A stretch of DNA of 37,016 nt from CALGFH01 sp036003705 (GTDB taxonomy: Bacteria > Actinomycetota > CALGFH01). How positions within the stretch are numbered: the first letter of the stretch is position 1; the number at the start of each line of letters is the position of its first letter. The DNA lies in the NCBI GenBank assembly GCA_036003705.1, contig DASYSE010000089.1, positions 1 to 37,016 of the forward strand, read 5' to 3'. Below, piece after piece: positions 23,767-31,263 of the stretch. The position numbers were made by a program, and so were the translations under genes. The notes beneath the pieces were generated by a model. That model ran no database searches and was not told the origin of the DNA. It saw only the letters and a program-made list of their open reading frames with translations.

Positions 23767-23811
23767 GTCGCTGGGGCACTCCCACCGCGGTGTCCAGGTT
23801 GGCTCGCTTGC

Positions 23812-23840
23812 TTGAACCGATCCGTTGTGCGCACGATACG
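23812..23840 (+). promoter_or_regulatory. Possible promoter of the LAFTG protein gene
   Basis: TTGAAC (23812-23817), a 17-bp spacer and GATACG (23835-23840) make a moderate sigma-70-type match, 50 bases ahead of the ATG at 23891. Confidence 0.35.
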
Positions 23841-23890
23841 GGTCGCTCGCGGCGTCGAAGCCGGCGCATCCCCCCGCGTCCGGAGGACCT

Positions 23891-25303
23891 ATGGCTCGGT
23901 TGCGTCCCGTGCTGGCCGCACTGCTGCTGGCGTTGCCGGCATGCCTGGCCGCCGGCACGGCCGCGGCGGGCCCCGCCGGCACGGGCACCGGCGGCGGGGA
24001 GCCGGCCGTCGCCGCGGCCGCGTTCGTGGACAGCATCGGGGTCAACGCCCGTTCCGGCGACGCCGCCGCCGGCTGGGCGCTGGCCGACCGGCTGCGGGCC
24101 GCCGGCATCCGCCACGTCCGTGGCCCGGCCGCCTCCGGACCCGGCGACCCGACCCTGGAGGGGCTGCGGGCGCTCGCCGGGGCCGAGCTCCAGCTGGACC
24201 TGGTCGTCGGGGCCGACGCCGACCCGGCGGGCGTGGTCGAGGCGGCCGCCTCCCTCGGCGGCGGGGTCGCCGCCCTCGAGGTCGACGACCGTCGCGACCC
24301 GGCCCCGTTGCGCAGCGCCGTGCGGCGCGATCCCCGCCTGCTGGGCGTGGCGGTGCTCGCCCCGGCCCCTGGCGCCGACTACCACACCGACACCATCAAC
24401 CTGCAAGGCCAGTGCCCAGGCTGCGGTCGCGATCTTGGAGCCGGCGACGCTGCCGTGCAGGTCACCGAGGTCGCCGTCGGCGCGGGCGTCCCCGACGCCG
24501 TCGCGGCCAGGTACCTGCCCCGGCTGCTGCTGGCCAATGCCGGCCTGGCCGTCCGCACCTATCTGGACGGGCGCGGCGACGCCGACACCGGCCCCGGGCT
24601 GCTGGACCCGGCCGGCTCCCCCACCCCCGCCTACCACGCCGTCGCCGGGCTGGTGGCGCTGCTGGGCGACCGGGGGCGGCAGTTCGAGCCCGACCGTCTG
24701 GCCTTCCGGCTGTCCGGCGCCACCGACCAGGTGCAGCACCGGCTGCTGCAGAAGGCGAACGGCCACTTCTGGCTGGCCCTGTGGGTCGAGAAGCCGGGCT
24801 GGGACCCGGCCACCGGGCGGGAGCTGCCGGTCCCGGCGCAGCAGGTCACCCTGACCCTGGAGGACCAGGTGGCCGGGGCGACGGCCTACGTGCCCGAGCT
24901 GGGCACCGACCCAGAGCGCAGTTTCGCCGGCGGGCTCGACCAGGTCGAATTGGAGGTGACCGACCGGGTGCTGCTGCTCGAGCTGCTCCCGGACCGGGGC
25001 GGGGCAACCCCGGCCCCCGGGCCGGCGCCGCCGCCCGGCGGGCCGGTGCCGACCGGCCCCGAGGACCAGACCGTCGTGCTCGCAGGCAGCACCGACCAGA
25101 ACGCGCCGGCCACCCCGACAACCTCGGCTGCTCCCGCCGCCGCCCTGGCGGCGACCGCGACCACCACGGGCACGGCCAGCCGGTCGCCGCTCGCCTTCAC
25201 CGGGTCGGCCGCGCTCTCCATGCTGGTCGCCAGCGCCCTGCTCATGCTGGTCGGGGTGGCCGCCCTCGCCGCCTCGCGCCGCCGCTACCACCACCGCCAC
25301 TGA
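23891..25303 (+). CDS. Secreted, cell-wall-anchored protein of unknown function (LAFTG sorting signal)
   Basis: A protein of 470 residues, start ATG 23891 behind GGAGG. A signal peptide (LRPVLAALLLALPACLAAG) leads into a domain of about 300 residues (VDSIGVNARSG, WALADRLRAAGIRHVRG and repeated VAALEVDD-type strands) that resembles a degenerate TIM-barrel glycosidase. FWLALWVEKPGWDP starts a beta-rich part, followed by a Pro/Thr/Ala linker. The C-terminus is LAFTG (about 434), a hydrophobic span and SRRRYHHRH, the LAxTG signal used by class E sortases of actinobacteria. It is probably displayed on the cell wall. No catalytic residues are certain. Confidence 0.85.
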   Translation: MARLRPVLAALLLALPACLAAGTAAAGPAGTGTGGGEPAVAAAAFVDSIGVNARSGDAAAGWALADRLRAAGIRHVRGPAASGPGDPTLEGLRALAGAELQLDLVVGADADPAGVVEAAASLGGGVAALEVDDRRDPAPLRSAVRRDPRLLGVAVLAPAPGADYHTDTINLQGQCPGCGRDLGAGDAAVQVTEVAVGAGVPDAVAARYLPRLLLANAGLAVRTYLDGRGDADTGPGLLDPAGSPTPAYHAVAGLVALLGDRGRQFEPDRLAFRLSGATDQVQHRLLQKANGHFWLALWVEKPGWDPATGRELPVPAQQVTLTLEDQVAGATAYVPELGTDPERSFAGGLDQVELEVTDRVLLLELLPDRGGATPAPGPAPPPGGPVPTGPEDQTVVLAGSTDQNAPATPTTSAAPAAALAATATTTGTASRSPLAFTGSAALSMLVASALLMLVGVAALAASRRRYHHRH

Positions 25304-25317
25304 CCCCCAGGGGTCAC
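25301..25317. terminator. Palindrome overlapping the stop of the LAFTG gene
   Basis: TGACCCC-CA-GGGGTCA is a perfect 16-base interrupted palindrome whose first bases are the stop codon. It lies between convergent genes (the MMPL gene ends at 25393). With a 2-base centre it would make a tight hairpin or a protein site rather than a classic terminator. Coordinates are good to within one base. Confidence 0.35.
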
Positions 25318-25392
25318 CTGACCCGGCGGTCCGCTCCCGCGCGACGGTCAGGTCGATCTGCGTCGGGCTGGTACGCTCGCGCTGACCCCTCG

Positions 25393-27549
25393 CTACGCAC
25401 GCTCGAGCGCCACGCGCGGCAGCCGCCGGGCGATCCACGCCGGCAGCCACCACGCGCGGGTGCCGAGCAGCTGCATGACCGCCGGCACGAGCAGGCAGCG
25501 GATGACGAGGGCGTCCAGCAGGATCGCCACGGCCAGCCCAAGACCGAACTGCTTGAGCATCCGGCCGGGGTCGAGCAGGAACGCGCCGAAGACCACCACC
25601 ATGATCGCCGCCGCGGCGCTGACCACGCGGCCGGTGGTGGCCAGCCCTTCGCGGATGGCCGTGGGGGCATCGCCGGTGCGTTCCCATTCCTCATGCATGC
25701 GCGAGAGCAGGAACACCTCGTAGTCCATCGACAGCCCAAAGGCGATGGCGAAGATCATCACGGGAACGAACGCCTCGATCGGTCCGGGCTCCATGCCCAG
25801 CGGCCCGCCCGGCAGATCCCGCTGGAACACCAGCGTGATGACGCCCAGCGATGCGCCGACGCTGAGCAGGTTGCACAGTGCCGCCTTCAGCGGGATGAGC
25901 AGCGAGCGGAACACGGCCGCCAGCAGCAGTGCGGACAGGCCGATCACGACCGCGACGAACAGCGGCAGGCGACCGGCGACCGCGTCGGCGAAGTCCACGG
26001 TGGCGGCGGTGCTCCCGCCGAGCAGGAAGGTGGCTCCGGTGTCGCGCTCCAGCGGCGGCAGCACCTCCTCACGAAGCCGGGTCACCAGCTGCTGGGTCTC
26101 CGCGTCCTGGGGCTTGGAGTCCGGAACCACGATCACCATCTCCACCTCGCCGTCCCTGATGGGCACCGGCGGGGTGGCGGTCGCCACGCCCGCCGTGCCG
26201 GCCAGCGTGCGCTGCAGCGCGCTGGCGGCCTGCCTGTCGCCCTCGGCGACCACCAGCAGCGGCCCGTTGAAGCCGGGCCCGAAGGCCTCTGTGAGCAGGT
26301 CGTAGGCCTGGCGGCTGGTCGTGGACCCGGGGTCGTTGCCCGCGTCGGCGATGCCCAGGCGCATGCCGAGCGCGGGCGCGGCCAGTGCGAGCAGCGCGGC
26401 CACGGCCAGCAGCGCCGCCGGCCACGGCCGCCGCTGCACCAGCGCCGACCAGCGCCGCCAGCGGTGCCCTTCGGGGTGGCGCGCACGCGCAGCGCGGCGG
26501 CGAACGCCACGTTCGATGCGCCCACCCATGATCGCCAGCAGCGAGGGCAGCAGCGTCAAGGAGGCGAGCATGGTCACCAGCACCGTCAGCGCGACGGCGA
26601 CCGCCACCCCCTGCAGCGAGCCCAGGCCCAGGACGACCAGGCCCCCCAGCGCGATGATCACCGTGCTGCCGGCGAAGAACACCGTCCGGCCGGCGGTATC
26701 CAGCGCCGTGCGGACCGCCTGCTCCCGCTCTGCGCCGTCCACCAGCTCGGCGCGGTAGCGGGAGAAAACCAGCAACGCGTAGTCGATGCCCACGCCCATA
26801 CCCACGAGGAGCATCAGCGGCGGGGTGAAGTCGGCCACGGTCGCCACCTGCGAGGCAACCACGATCAGGCCGATCGCGCTGCCGACCGCGAAGATCGCGA
26901 TCAGGATCGGTAGGCTTGCGGCCAGCAGGGAGCCGAACAGCAGCACCAGGATGACCAGCGCGGCGAGCAGGCCGGCGCCCTCGGCCGCCCCGCCCTCGCT
27001 CTCCTCGGCGCCGCGGACGGCGTCGCCGCCCAGCTCGACCCGCAGGCCGTCGCCCTCGGCGGCCTTGGCCGCATCGATCATCCGGCGGATGGCCTGGGTG
27101 GACACCTCCTGCGCCGGGCCGTCCAGCGTCACGGTGGCGTAGGCGGTCGTGCCGTCGCGCGAGACCGCCGCCGCATCGGCGTAGGGGCTGCCGACATCGG
27201 CCACGTGGGGCAGGCCTCGCAGGTCGTGGAGCATCGCCTCCACCCGCGCACGCGTCGCCGGCGTCCGAACGCCGCCGGAATCCTGCACCACGACCTGCAC
27301 CGTGTCGCCGGCCCGCCCGGGAGCATGTTCCCGCAGCGAGTCGAGCGCCCGCTGCGACTCGGTACCTGGCAGCGAGAAGTCGTTGTGGTAGTCGCTGCCC
27401 ACCGCCTGCGAGGCGACCGTGACGCCGGCCAGGACGACGACCCACAGCACCAGGGCCAACCAGTGGCGACGATGCGACCACGCGGCAAGCCGCTCGAACC
27501 GGCTGGGGCGGAGCCGAGGACGGGGATCCACGAGGCACTCTCCTTTCAT
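25393..27549 (-). CDS. MMPL-family (RND-type) membrane transporter
   Basis: A protein of 718 residues from ATG 27549, or 712 from GTG 27531, which has GGAG at a good distance. The plan is one N-terminal helix, a periplasmic-type loop, a five- to six-helix bundle, and then the same again. Signatures are PLMLLVGMGVGIDYALLVFSRYR in half one and VMIFAIAFGLSMDYEVFLLSRM in half two, the typical GxxxDY proton-relay helices. Such proteins export lipids or hydrophobic compounds across the membrane. The cupredoxin lipoprotein gene is 31 bases upstream, so an operon is likely. Confidence 0.94.
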   Translation of the reverse strand: MKGECLVDPRPRLRPSRFERLAAWSHRRHWLALVLWVVVLAGVTVASQAVGSDYHNDFSLPGTESQRALDSLREHAPGRAGDTVQVVVQDSGGVRTPATRARVEAMLHDLRGLPHVADVGSPYADAAAVSRDGTTAYATVTLDGPAQEVSTQAIRRMIDAAKAAEGDGLRVELGGDAVRGAEESEGGAAEGAGLLAALVILVLLFGSLLAASLPILIAIFAVGSAIGLIVVASQVATVADFTPPLMLLVGMGVGIDYALLVFSRYRAELVDGAEREQAVRTALDTAGRTVFFAGSTVIIALGGLVVLGLGSLQGVAVAVALTVLVTMLASLTLLPSLLAIMGGRIERGVRRRAARARHPEGHRWRRWSALVQRRPWPAALLAVAALLALAAPALGMRLGIADAGNDPGSTTSRQAYDLLTEAFGPGFNGPLLVVAEGDRQAASALQRTLAGTAGVATATPPVPIRDGEVEMVIVVPDSKPQDAETQQLVTRLREEVLPPLERDTGATFLLGGSTAATVDFADAVAGRLPLFVAVVIGLSALLLAAVFRSLLIPLKAALCNLLSVGASLGVITLVFQRDLPGGPLGMEPGPIEAFVPVMIFAIAFGLSMDYEVFLLSRMHEEWERTGDAPTAIREGLATTGRVVSAAAAIMVVVFGAFLLDPGRMLKQFGLGLAVAILLDALVIRCLLVPAVMQLLGTRAWWLPAWIARRLPRVALERA

Positions 27550-27580
27550 ACCGTTGTGTGAGGACCATGCTGTGGCTTGC

Positions 27581-27949
27581 TCACGGCGTGGCCGTGACCA
27601 CCACGCGACCGGTCATCTGCGGGTGCAGCGTGCAGACGTAGTCGTAGGTGCCGGGTTGGTCGAAGGTGCGGCGGAAGGTCCCCGACCGCCGCGGGTCGCC
27701 GGAGCCCCAGCCGTCGCCCTTGACGTCATGCGCCACTGGGCCGTCCTGGAAGCTCCAGGTGACCTCGGTGGCGGCGGAGATCTCGATCGCCGCCGGCGAG
27801 AACTTGATCTGCTTGGCGACGACCGTGGTCACCCCGTTGGCGGGCGGGTTGCCGGTGGACTCGTCCTGCCCACCGCCATTGGCGGCGCAGCCGGCCAGCA
27901 GCGCGGCCGCCACCAGCAGCAGCGCCGGCACAAGCCGAGGTCGGGTCAT
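27581..27949 (-). CDS. Cupredoxin (plastocyanin-like) lipoprotein
   Basis: A protein of 122 residues. Signal peptide with lipobox LLAGC (Cys21), a short flexible linker, then a single cupredoxin domain. The type 1 copper ligands are His74 (AHDV), Cys106, His109 and Met112 in CTLHPQM. It is a membrane-tethered, outward-facing blue-copper protein likely to carry electrons or bind copper. Lying 31 bases upstream of the MMPL gene on the same strand, it may be co-transcribed with it; no redox partner is adjacent. Confidence 0.92.
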   Translation of the reverse strand: MTRPRLVPALLLVAAALLAGCAANGGGQDESTGNPPANGVTTVVAKQIKFSPAAIEISAATEVTWSFQDGPVAHDVKGDGWGSGDPRRSGTFRRTFDQPGTYDYVCTLHPQMTGRVVVTATP

Positions 27950-28104
27950 CGGTGACGTCCTCTGCGGTCGGCGTGGTTACCGCCAAGGACGCTACGAGGC
28001 CAACCCGCAGGTGTCGTCCTGCCAGGGATGATGGTTACTACCCCGGCTGGGGAAGGTGGGCTACCCCGACGGGTGCAGGTGACTGGGCGGTTTCGGTCCG
28101 GCGG

Positions 28105-28773
28105 TCACAGCCAGCCGGGGCGGACCAGCCCGGTCTCGTAGGCGAGCACGACAAGCTGGGCGCGGTCGTGCGCGGCGAGCTTGCCCATGACCCGGCTGAC
28201 ATGGGTTTTGACGGTCGCAGGGCTCATGTACAGCCGGGCGGCGATGTCGTCGTTGGCCAGCCCCTCGCCCACCAGCGCCAGCACCTCCCGCTCCCGGTCG
28301 GTGAGCACCTTGAGCCGGTCGGCGGCCGGCGGCTCGACGGCGGGCCGCGCGGCGAACTCGGCGATCAGCCGCCGGGTCACGCCCGGCGACAGCAGCGCGT
28401 CGCCCCGGGCGACCACCCGCACGGCGTGGCGCAGCTCGCCCGGCTCCACGTCCTTGGCCAGGAAGCCGCTGGCCCCCACCCGCAGCGCCTGGTACACGTA
28501 CTCGTCCAGGTCGAAGGTGGTCAGGATCACCACGCGCACACCGGCCAGGCGCTCGTCGGCCACGATCCACCTGGTCGCCTCCAGCCCGTCCAGCCCGGGC
28601 ATGCGGATGTCCATCAGCACCACGTCAGGGCGTGCCGCGCGGGCGCGCTCGACTGCCTCGGCGCCGCTGGCGGCCTCGCCGACCACCTCGATGTCGTCGC
28701 AGCTCTCCAGCAGGGTGCGCAGCCCGGCGCGGGCCAGCGGCTGGTCGTCGGCCAGCAGGACCCTGACCGTCAC
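28105..28773 (-). CDS. NarL/LuxR-type response regulator
   Basis: A protein of 222 residues. The receiver domain (VRVLLADDQPLARAGLRTLL) has phospho-acceptor Asp55 in VVLMDIRMPGLDG, conserved Thr in VVILTTFD and Lys in FLAKDVEPGEL. The C-terminal LuxR helix-turn-helix reads LTDREREVLALVGEGLANDD and MSPATVKTHVSRVMGKL. The start GTG 28773 overlaps the kinase stop (GTGA). It is the partner of the kinase upstream. Target genes are unknown; the cupredoxin-MMPL unit directly downstream on the same strand is a candidate. Confidence 0.95.
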   Translation of the reverse strand: MTVRVLLADDQPLARAGLRTLLESCDDIEVVGEAASGAEAVERARAARPDVVLMDIRMPGLDGLEATRWIVADERLAGVRVVILTTFDLDEYVYQALRVGASGFLAKDVEPGELRHAVRVVARGDALLSPGVTRRLIAEFAARPAVEPPAADRLKVLTDREREVLALVGEGLANDDIAARLYMSPATVKTHVSRVMGKLAAHDRAQLVVLAYETGLVRPGWL

Positions 28774-30032
28774 GGCGGGGCCTCGCGCAGCGGCAGGCGG
28801 GCATGGACGCGGAACCCGTGGGCCGACCCCGGCCCGGCCACCAGCTGCCCGCCGACCGCCGCCGCTCGCTCGGCCATCACCGCCAGACCGTGGCCCGTGG
28901 ACCGCGCGCCTGGCGCGGCGGCGGTCGCACCGGTGGGCGCGCCGGCGGCGCCTGGTGGTGGCCGCCCACTTCCCCGCCCGTCGTCGTCGACCTGGACCTC
29001 CACCACGTCCAGCTGGTAACACACGCGCACCGTCGCGCTGGCCGCCCGCGCGTGACGCAGCACGTTGGTGAGCGACTCCTGCACGATCCGGTAGGCGGTC
29101 AGGTCGACGGCGGGCGGCAGCGGCCGGGCCACGCCGCTCACCGCCAGCTCCACCCGCACGCCAGCGCTTCGGGCCATGCCCACCAGCTCCTCCAGCTGGT
29201 CCAGGCCGGGCAGGGGGCCGCGCGGCGCGGCCCCCTGCCGCAGCATCGTGACGGTGGCCTTCAGCTCGGCCATCGCCTCCCGGCTGGACGCCCGGATCGC
29301 CCGCACCGCCTCCCGGGCTGGCTCCGGGTCCGCCTCGAAGCGGTCCAGCGCCTCGTCGGCCACGCCCGCCTGGAGCGCGATCACCGCGATGGTGTGGGCG
29401 GTGATGTCGTGCAGGTCACGCGCGAGCCGCAGCCGCTCCTCGCCCGCGTGCCGGCGCGCCGTCTCCTCACGGGTCCGCTCGGCCTCGACCGCCCGCCGCT
29501 CGGCCTCGGCCAGGTAGTCCCGCCGGCCGCGGGTCACCTCCCCCATCGCCAACGCCAGCGCGACCAGCAGCACCGTGAGGCCAACTTCGGCCGGCGTGCC
29601 CGCGTCCAGGAGCGCCCAGACGACCGGCACCGCCGCCAACGCCGCGGCGGCCAGCAGGGCGAGCGCGCGCCGGCCGGTCGCCGCCGCGCTGTACAGCCCG
29701 ATCAGCGGCGTGGCCCAGATCGGCCCGGTCGGATACCCCAGGGCGACAGAGGCAGCTGTCGCGGCACACGTGACCAGCAGCACAGCGGCGGGCCAGCGCC
29801 GTCTGGCCGCCAGCGACCCGGTGGCGGCCGCCAGCAGCACCCAGGCCAGCCAGTCCAGTGACCGCCGGGCATTGCCGGTGCCCTCCTGCACCGACTGCAC
29901 AGTCCCAAACCACGCGAACACTCCGAAGACCAGCACCAATGCCAGGTCGCCCACCCACGGGCGGCGACGCAACCACCCCGGCGACCGCCGGGCCGCGTCC
30001 ACCACCGATCTGACCAGCGCTGACGTGCTCAC
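28770..30032 (-). CDS. Sensor histidine kinase, NarL-partner (HisKA_3) type
   Basis: A protein of 420 residues. About five to six transmembrane helices occupy residues 30-165 with little extracytoplasmic sequence, so it probably senses the membrane or a ligand within it. A HAMP-like coiled linker (AEAERRAVEAERTREETARR) follows. The dimerisation domain has phospho-acceptor His208 in RDLHDITAH, and the ATPase part has IVQESLTNVLRHARA, VDDDGRG and GHGLAVMAERAAAVGG. The G-box region holds an inserted Pro/Gly/Ala stretch. Co-translated with the response regulator. Confidence 0.95.
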   Translation of the reverse strand: MSTSALVRSVVDAARRSPGWLRRRPWVGDLALVLVFGVFAWFGTVQSVQEGTGNARRSLDWLAWVLLAAATGSLAARRRWPAAVLLVTCAATAASVALGYPTGPIWATPLIGLYSAAATGRRALALLAAAALAAVPVVWALLDAGTPAEVGLTVLLVALALAMGEVTRGRRDYLAEAERRAVEAERTREETARRHAGEERLRLARDLHDITAHTIAVIALQAGVADEALDRFEADPEPAREAVRAIRASSREAMAELKATVTMLRQGAAPRGPLPGLDQLEELVGMARSAGVRVELAVSGVARPLPPAVDLTAYRIVQESLTNVLRHARAASATVRVCYQLDVVEVQVDDDGRGSGRPPPGAAGAPTGATAAAPGARSTGHGLAVMAERAAAVGGQLVAGPGSAHGFRVHARLPLREAPP

Positions 30033-30365
30033 GCCCGCACCTTAGGTCACGCCCATCCCGCTGTCATCCATCCGCTGCGGTACCAGGCATCCTCCCGGCG
30101 AGGTAGCCGCCTGGCAGCCCACCATCACGGTCACGGCGTTCTGGAGTCGAACACCCCGCCCGACATCGAAGGCGCCGAATAGCCAGCCCTGGTTGCCACC
30201 TGACCTTCGCGCCACCCGGGTCGTCGGGCAGCTCCCCAGTAAGGTGATACGGCGCAGTACCGACCATCACCAACCAGACAAGCCCGCACTATGCCGAGGC
30301 CCTGCCACTGACCCGGGTCAGCGCCGGACGGTGCCGGGCCGGACGCCGAGGACCTCCAGCTGCTC
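30033..30365. other. Intergenic stretch between kinase and XdhC-YHS genes
   Basis: No gene is supported. It contains a perfect 14-base palindrome CTGACCCGGGTCAG (30308-30321). On the minus strand, directly after the XdhC-YHS stop, fifteen further codons are open (EQLEVLGVRPGTVRR) before a second stop inside that palindrome. This may be chance. Confidence 0.4.
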
Positions 30366-31262
30366 TCACGGGCCCCCGGTCCGCTCGAACTGGTCGCGGC
30401 AGGCGGTCGAGCAGAAAAACCAGGCGACTCCGGCGCGCACGGCCGTCGGCGCCCCGGCCACGGCCACCGTCATGCCGCAGACCGGGTCGACCGCCTCGGC
30501 CGACGTCGGCACCGCGGCGGGCGACGGCCGCCCGGAGCCGGATGCCAGGCCGTGGCGCCAGTCGACCAGCTCGGCCAGGATGGCGACGGCGATCTCCTCC
30601 TGGGTCGAGGGGCCGAGATCGCGCCCGGCCGGGCTGCGGACACGGGCCAGCGCCTCGGGGGCGACGCCCCGCTCGCGCAGGGTGCCGAGCACGGCGGCGG
30701 CCCGCCGGGAGCTGGCCACCAGCCCGACGTACCCCGTGCCGGCGCGCAGCGCCCACTCCAGCGCATCCTCGTCGCCGTGGCCCATGGTGGCCACCACCAC
30801 CGCGTCGGCGGCGACCTCGGCGCCGAGCTCGTCGGTGACCCGCCAGCCGATGATGCGGGCCAGCTGGGCGAGTGTGCGTCCGGCGACCCCGTCGCCGACC
30901 ACGGCCAGCAGCGGGCCGGGCAGCTCCGGCTCGATCAGGACCTCGACCACCCCCTCGGAGGCGCAGCGGCTCTCCGCGACGACCACGTCGGCGGGGGCGG
31001 CGCCGGCGGCGCCGGCCGGGCCGATCTGGACGAGCCGTGGCTCGCCGTCGGCGAGGGCCCGCAGCGCCTCGCGGACCACGATCGGTTCCGAGCAGGCCCC
31101 GCCGACCCAGCCGGCCAGGGTCCCGTCGGGGGTGACCAGCGCCCGGTCCCCCCGCCGGGTCGAGGCCGGCCGCACCACCCTGACCACCGTGGCCAGGGCG
31201 TACGGCTTCCCCTCGGTGGCCAGCCGCCCCGCCTGGACCAGCACGTCACCTCGGGAGGTCAT
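30366..31262 (-). CDS. XdhC/CoxI-family maturation factor with C-terminal YHS domain
   Basis: A protein of 298 residues. The XdhC domain (VLVQAGRLATEGKPYALATV) has STRRGDRALV and the GGACSEP loop, which in this family is near the cofactor-binding Cys. A Rossmann-like domain follows with YVGLVASSRRAAAVL and RSPAGRDLGPSTQEEIAVA. Residues 257-298 form a YHS metal-binding module, DPVCGM then FFCSTACRDQFE (Cys262, 284 and 288). The gene starts one base after coxL stops, so it is the fourth cistron of the cox operon. It probably assists maturation of the Mo-Cu site of CO dehydrogenase; a metal-handling role for the YHS module is attractive but unproven. Confidence 0.92.
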   Translation of the reverse strand: MTSRGDVLVQAGRLATEGKPYALATVVRVVRPASTRRGDRALVTPDGTLAGWVGGACSEPIVVREALRALADGEPRLVQIGPAGAAGAAPADVVVAESRCASEGVVEVLIEPELPGPLLAVVGDGVAGRTLAQLARIIGWRVTDELGAEVAADAVVVATMGHGDEDALEWALRAGTGYVGLVASSRRAAAVLGTLRERGVAPEALARVRSPAGRDLGPSTQEEIAVAILAELVDWRHGLASGSGRPSPAAVPTSAEAVDPVCGMTVAVAGAPTAVRAGVAWFFCSTACRDQFERTGGP

Positions 31263-31263
31263 C

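Noticed and set aside
23236..24108. Minus-strand frame through the minisatellite as an N-terminal extension of aat
   Set aside because: It is in a different frame from aat and consists of Pro/Arg/Ala repeats produced by the 30-bp unit.
23452..26913. Plus-strand open frame of about 1150 codons
   Set aside because: It crosses the minisatellite, overlaps the LAFTG gene in another frame and runs antisense to the MMPL gene; the composition is Arg/Gly/Pro-rich with no domain.
30130..30180. tRNA-like T-loop on the minus strand (GTTCGACTC)
   Set aside because: The flanking bases do not form a T-stem, and no acceptor or anticodon arm is found.
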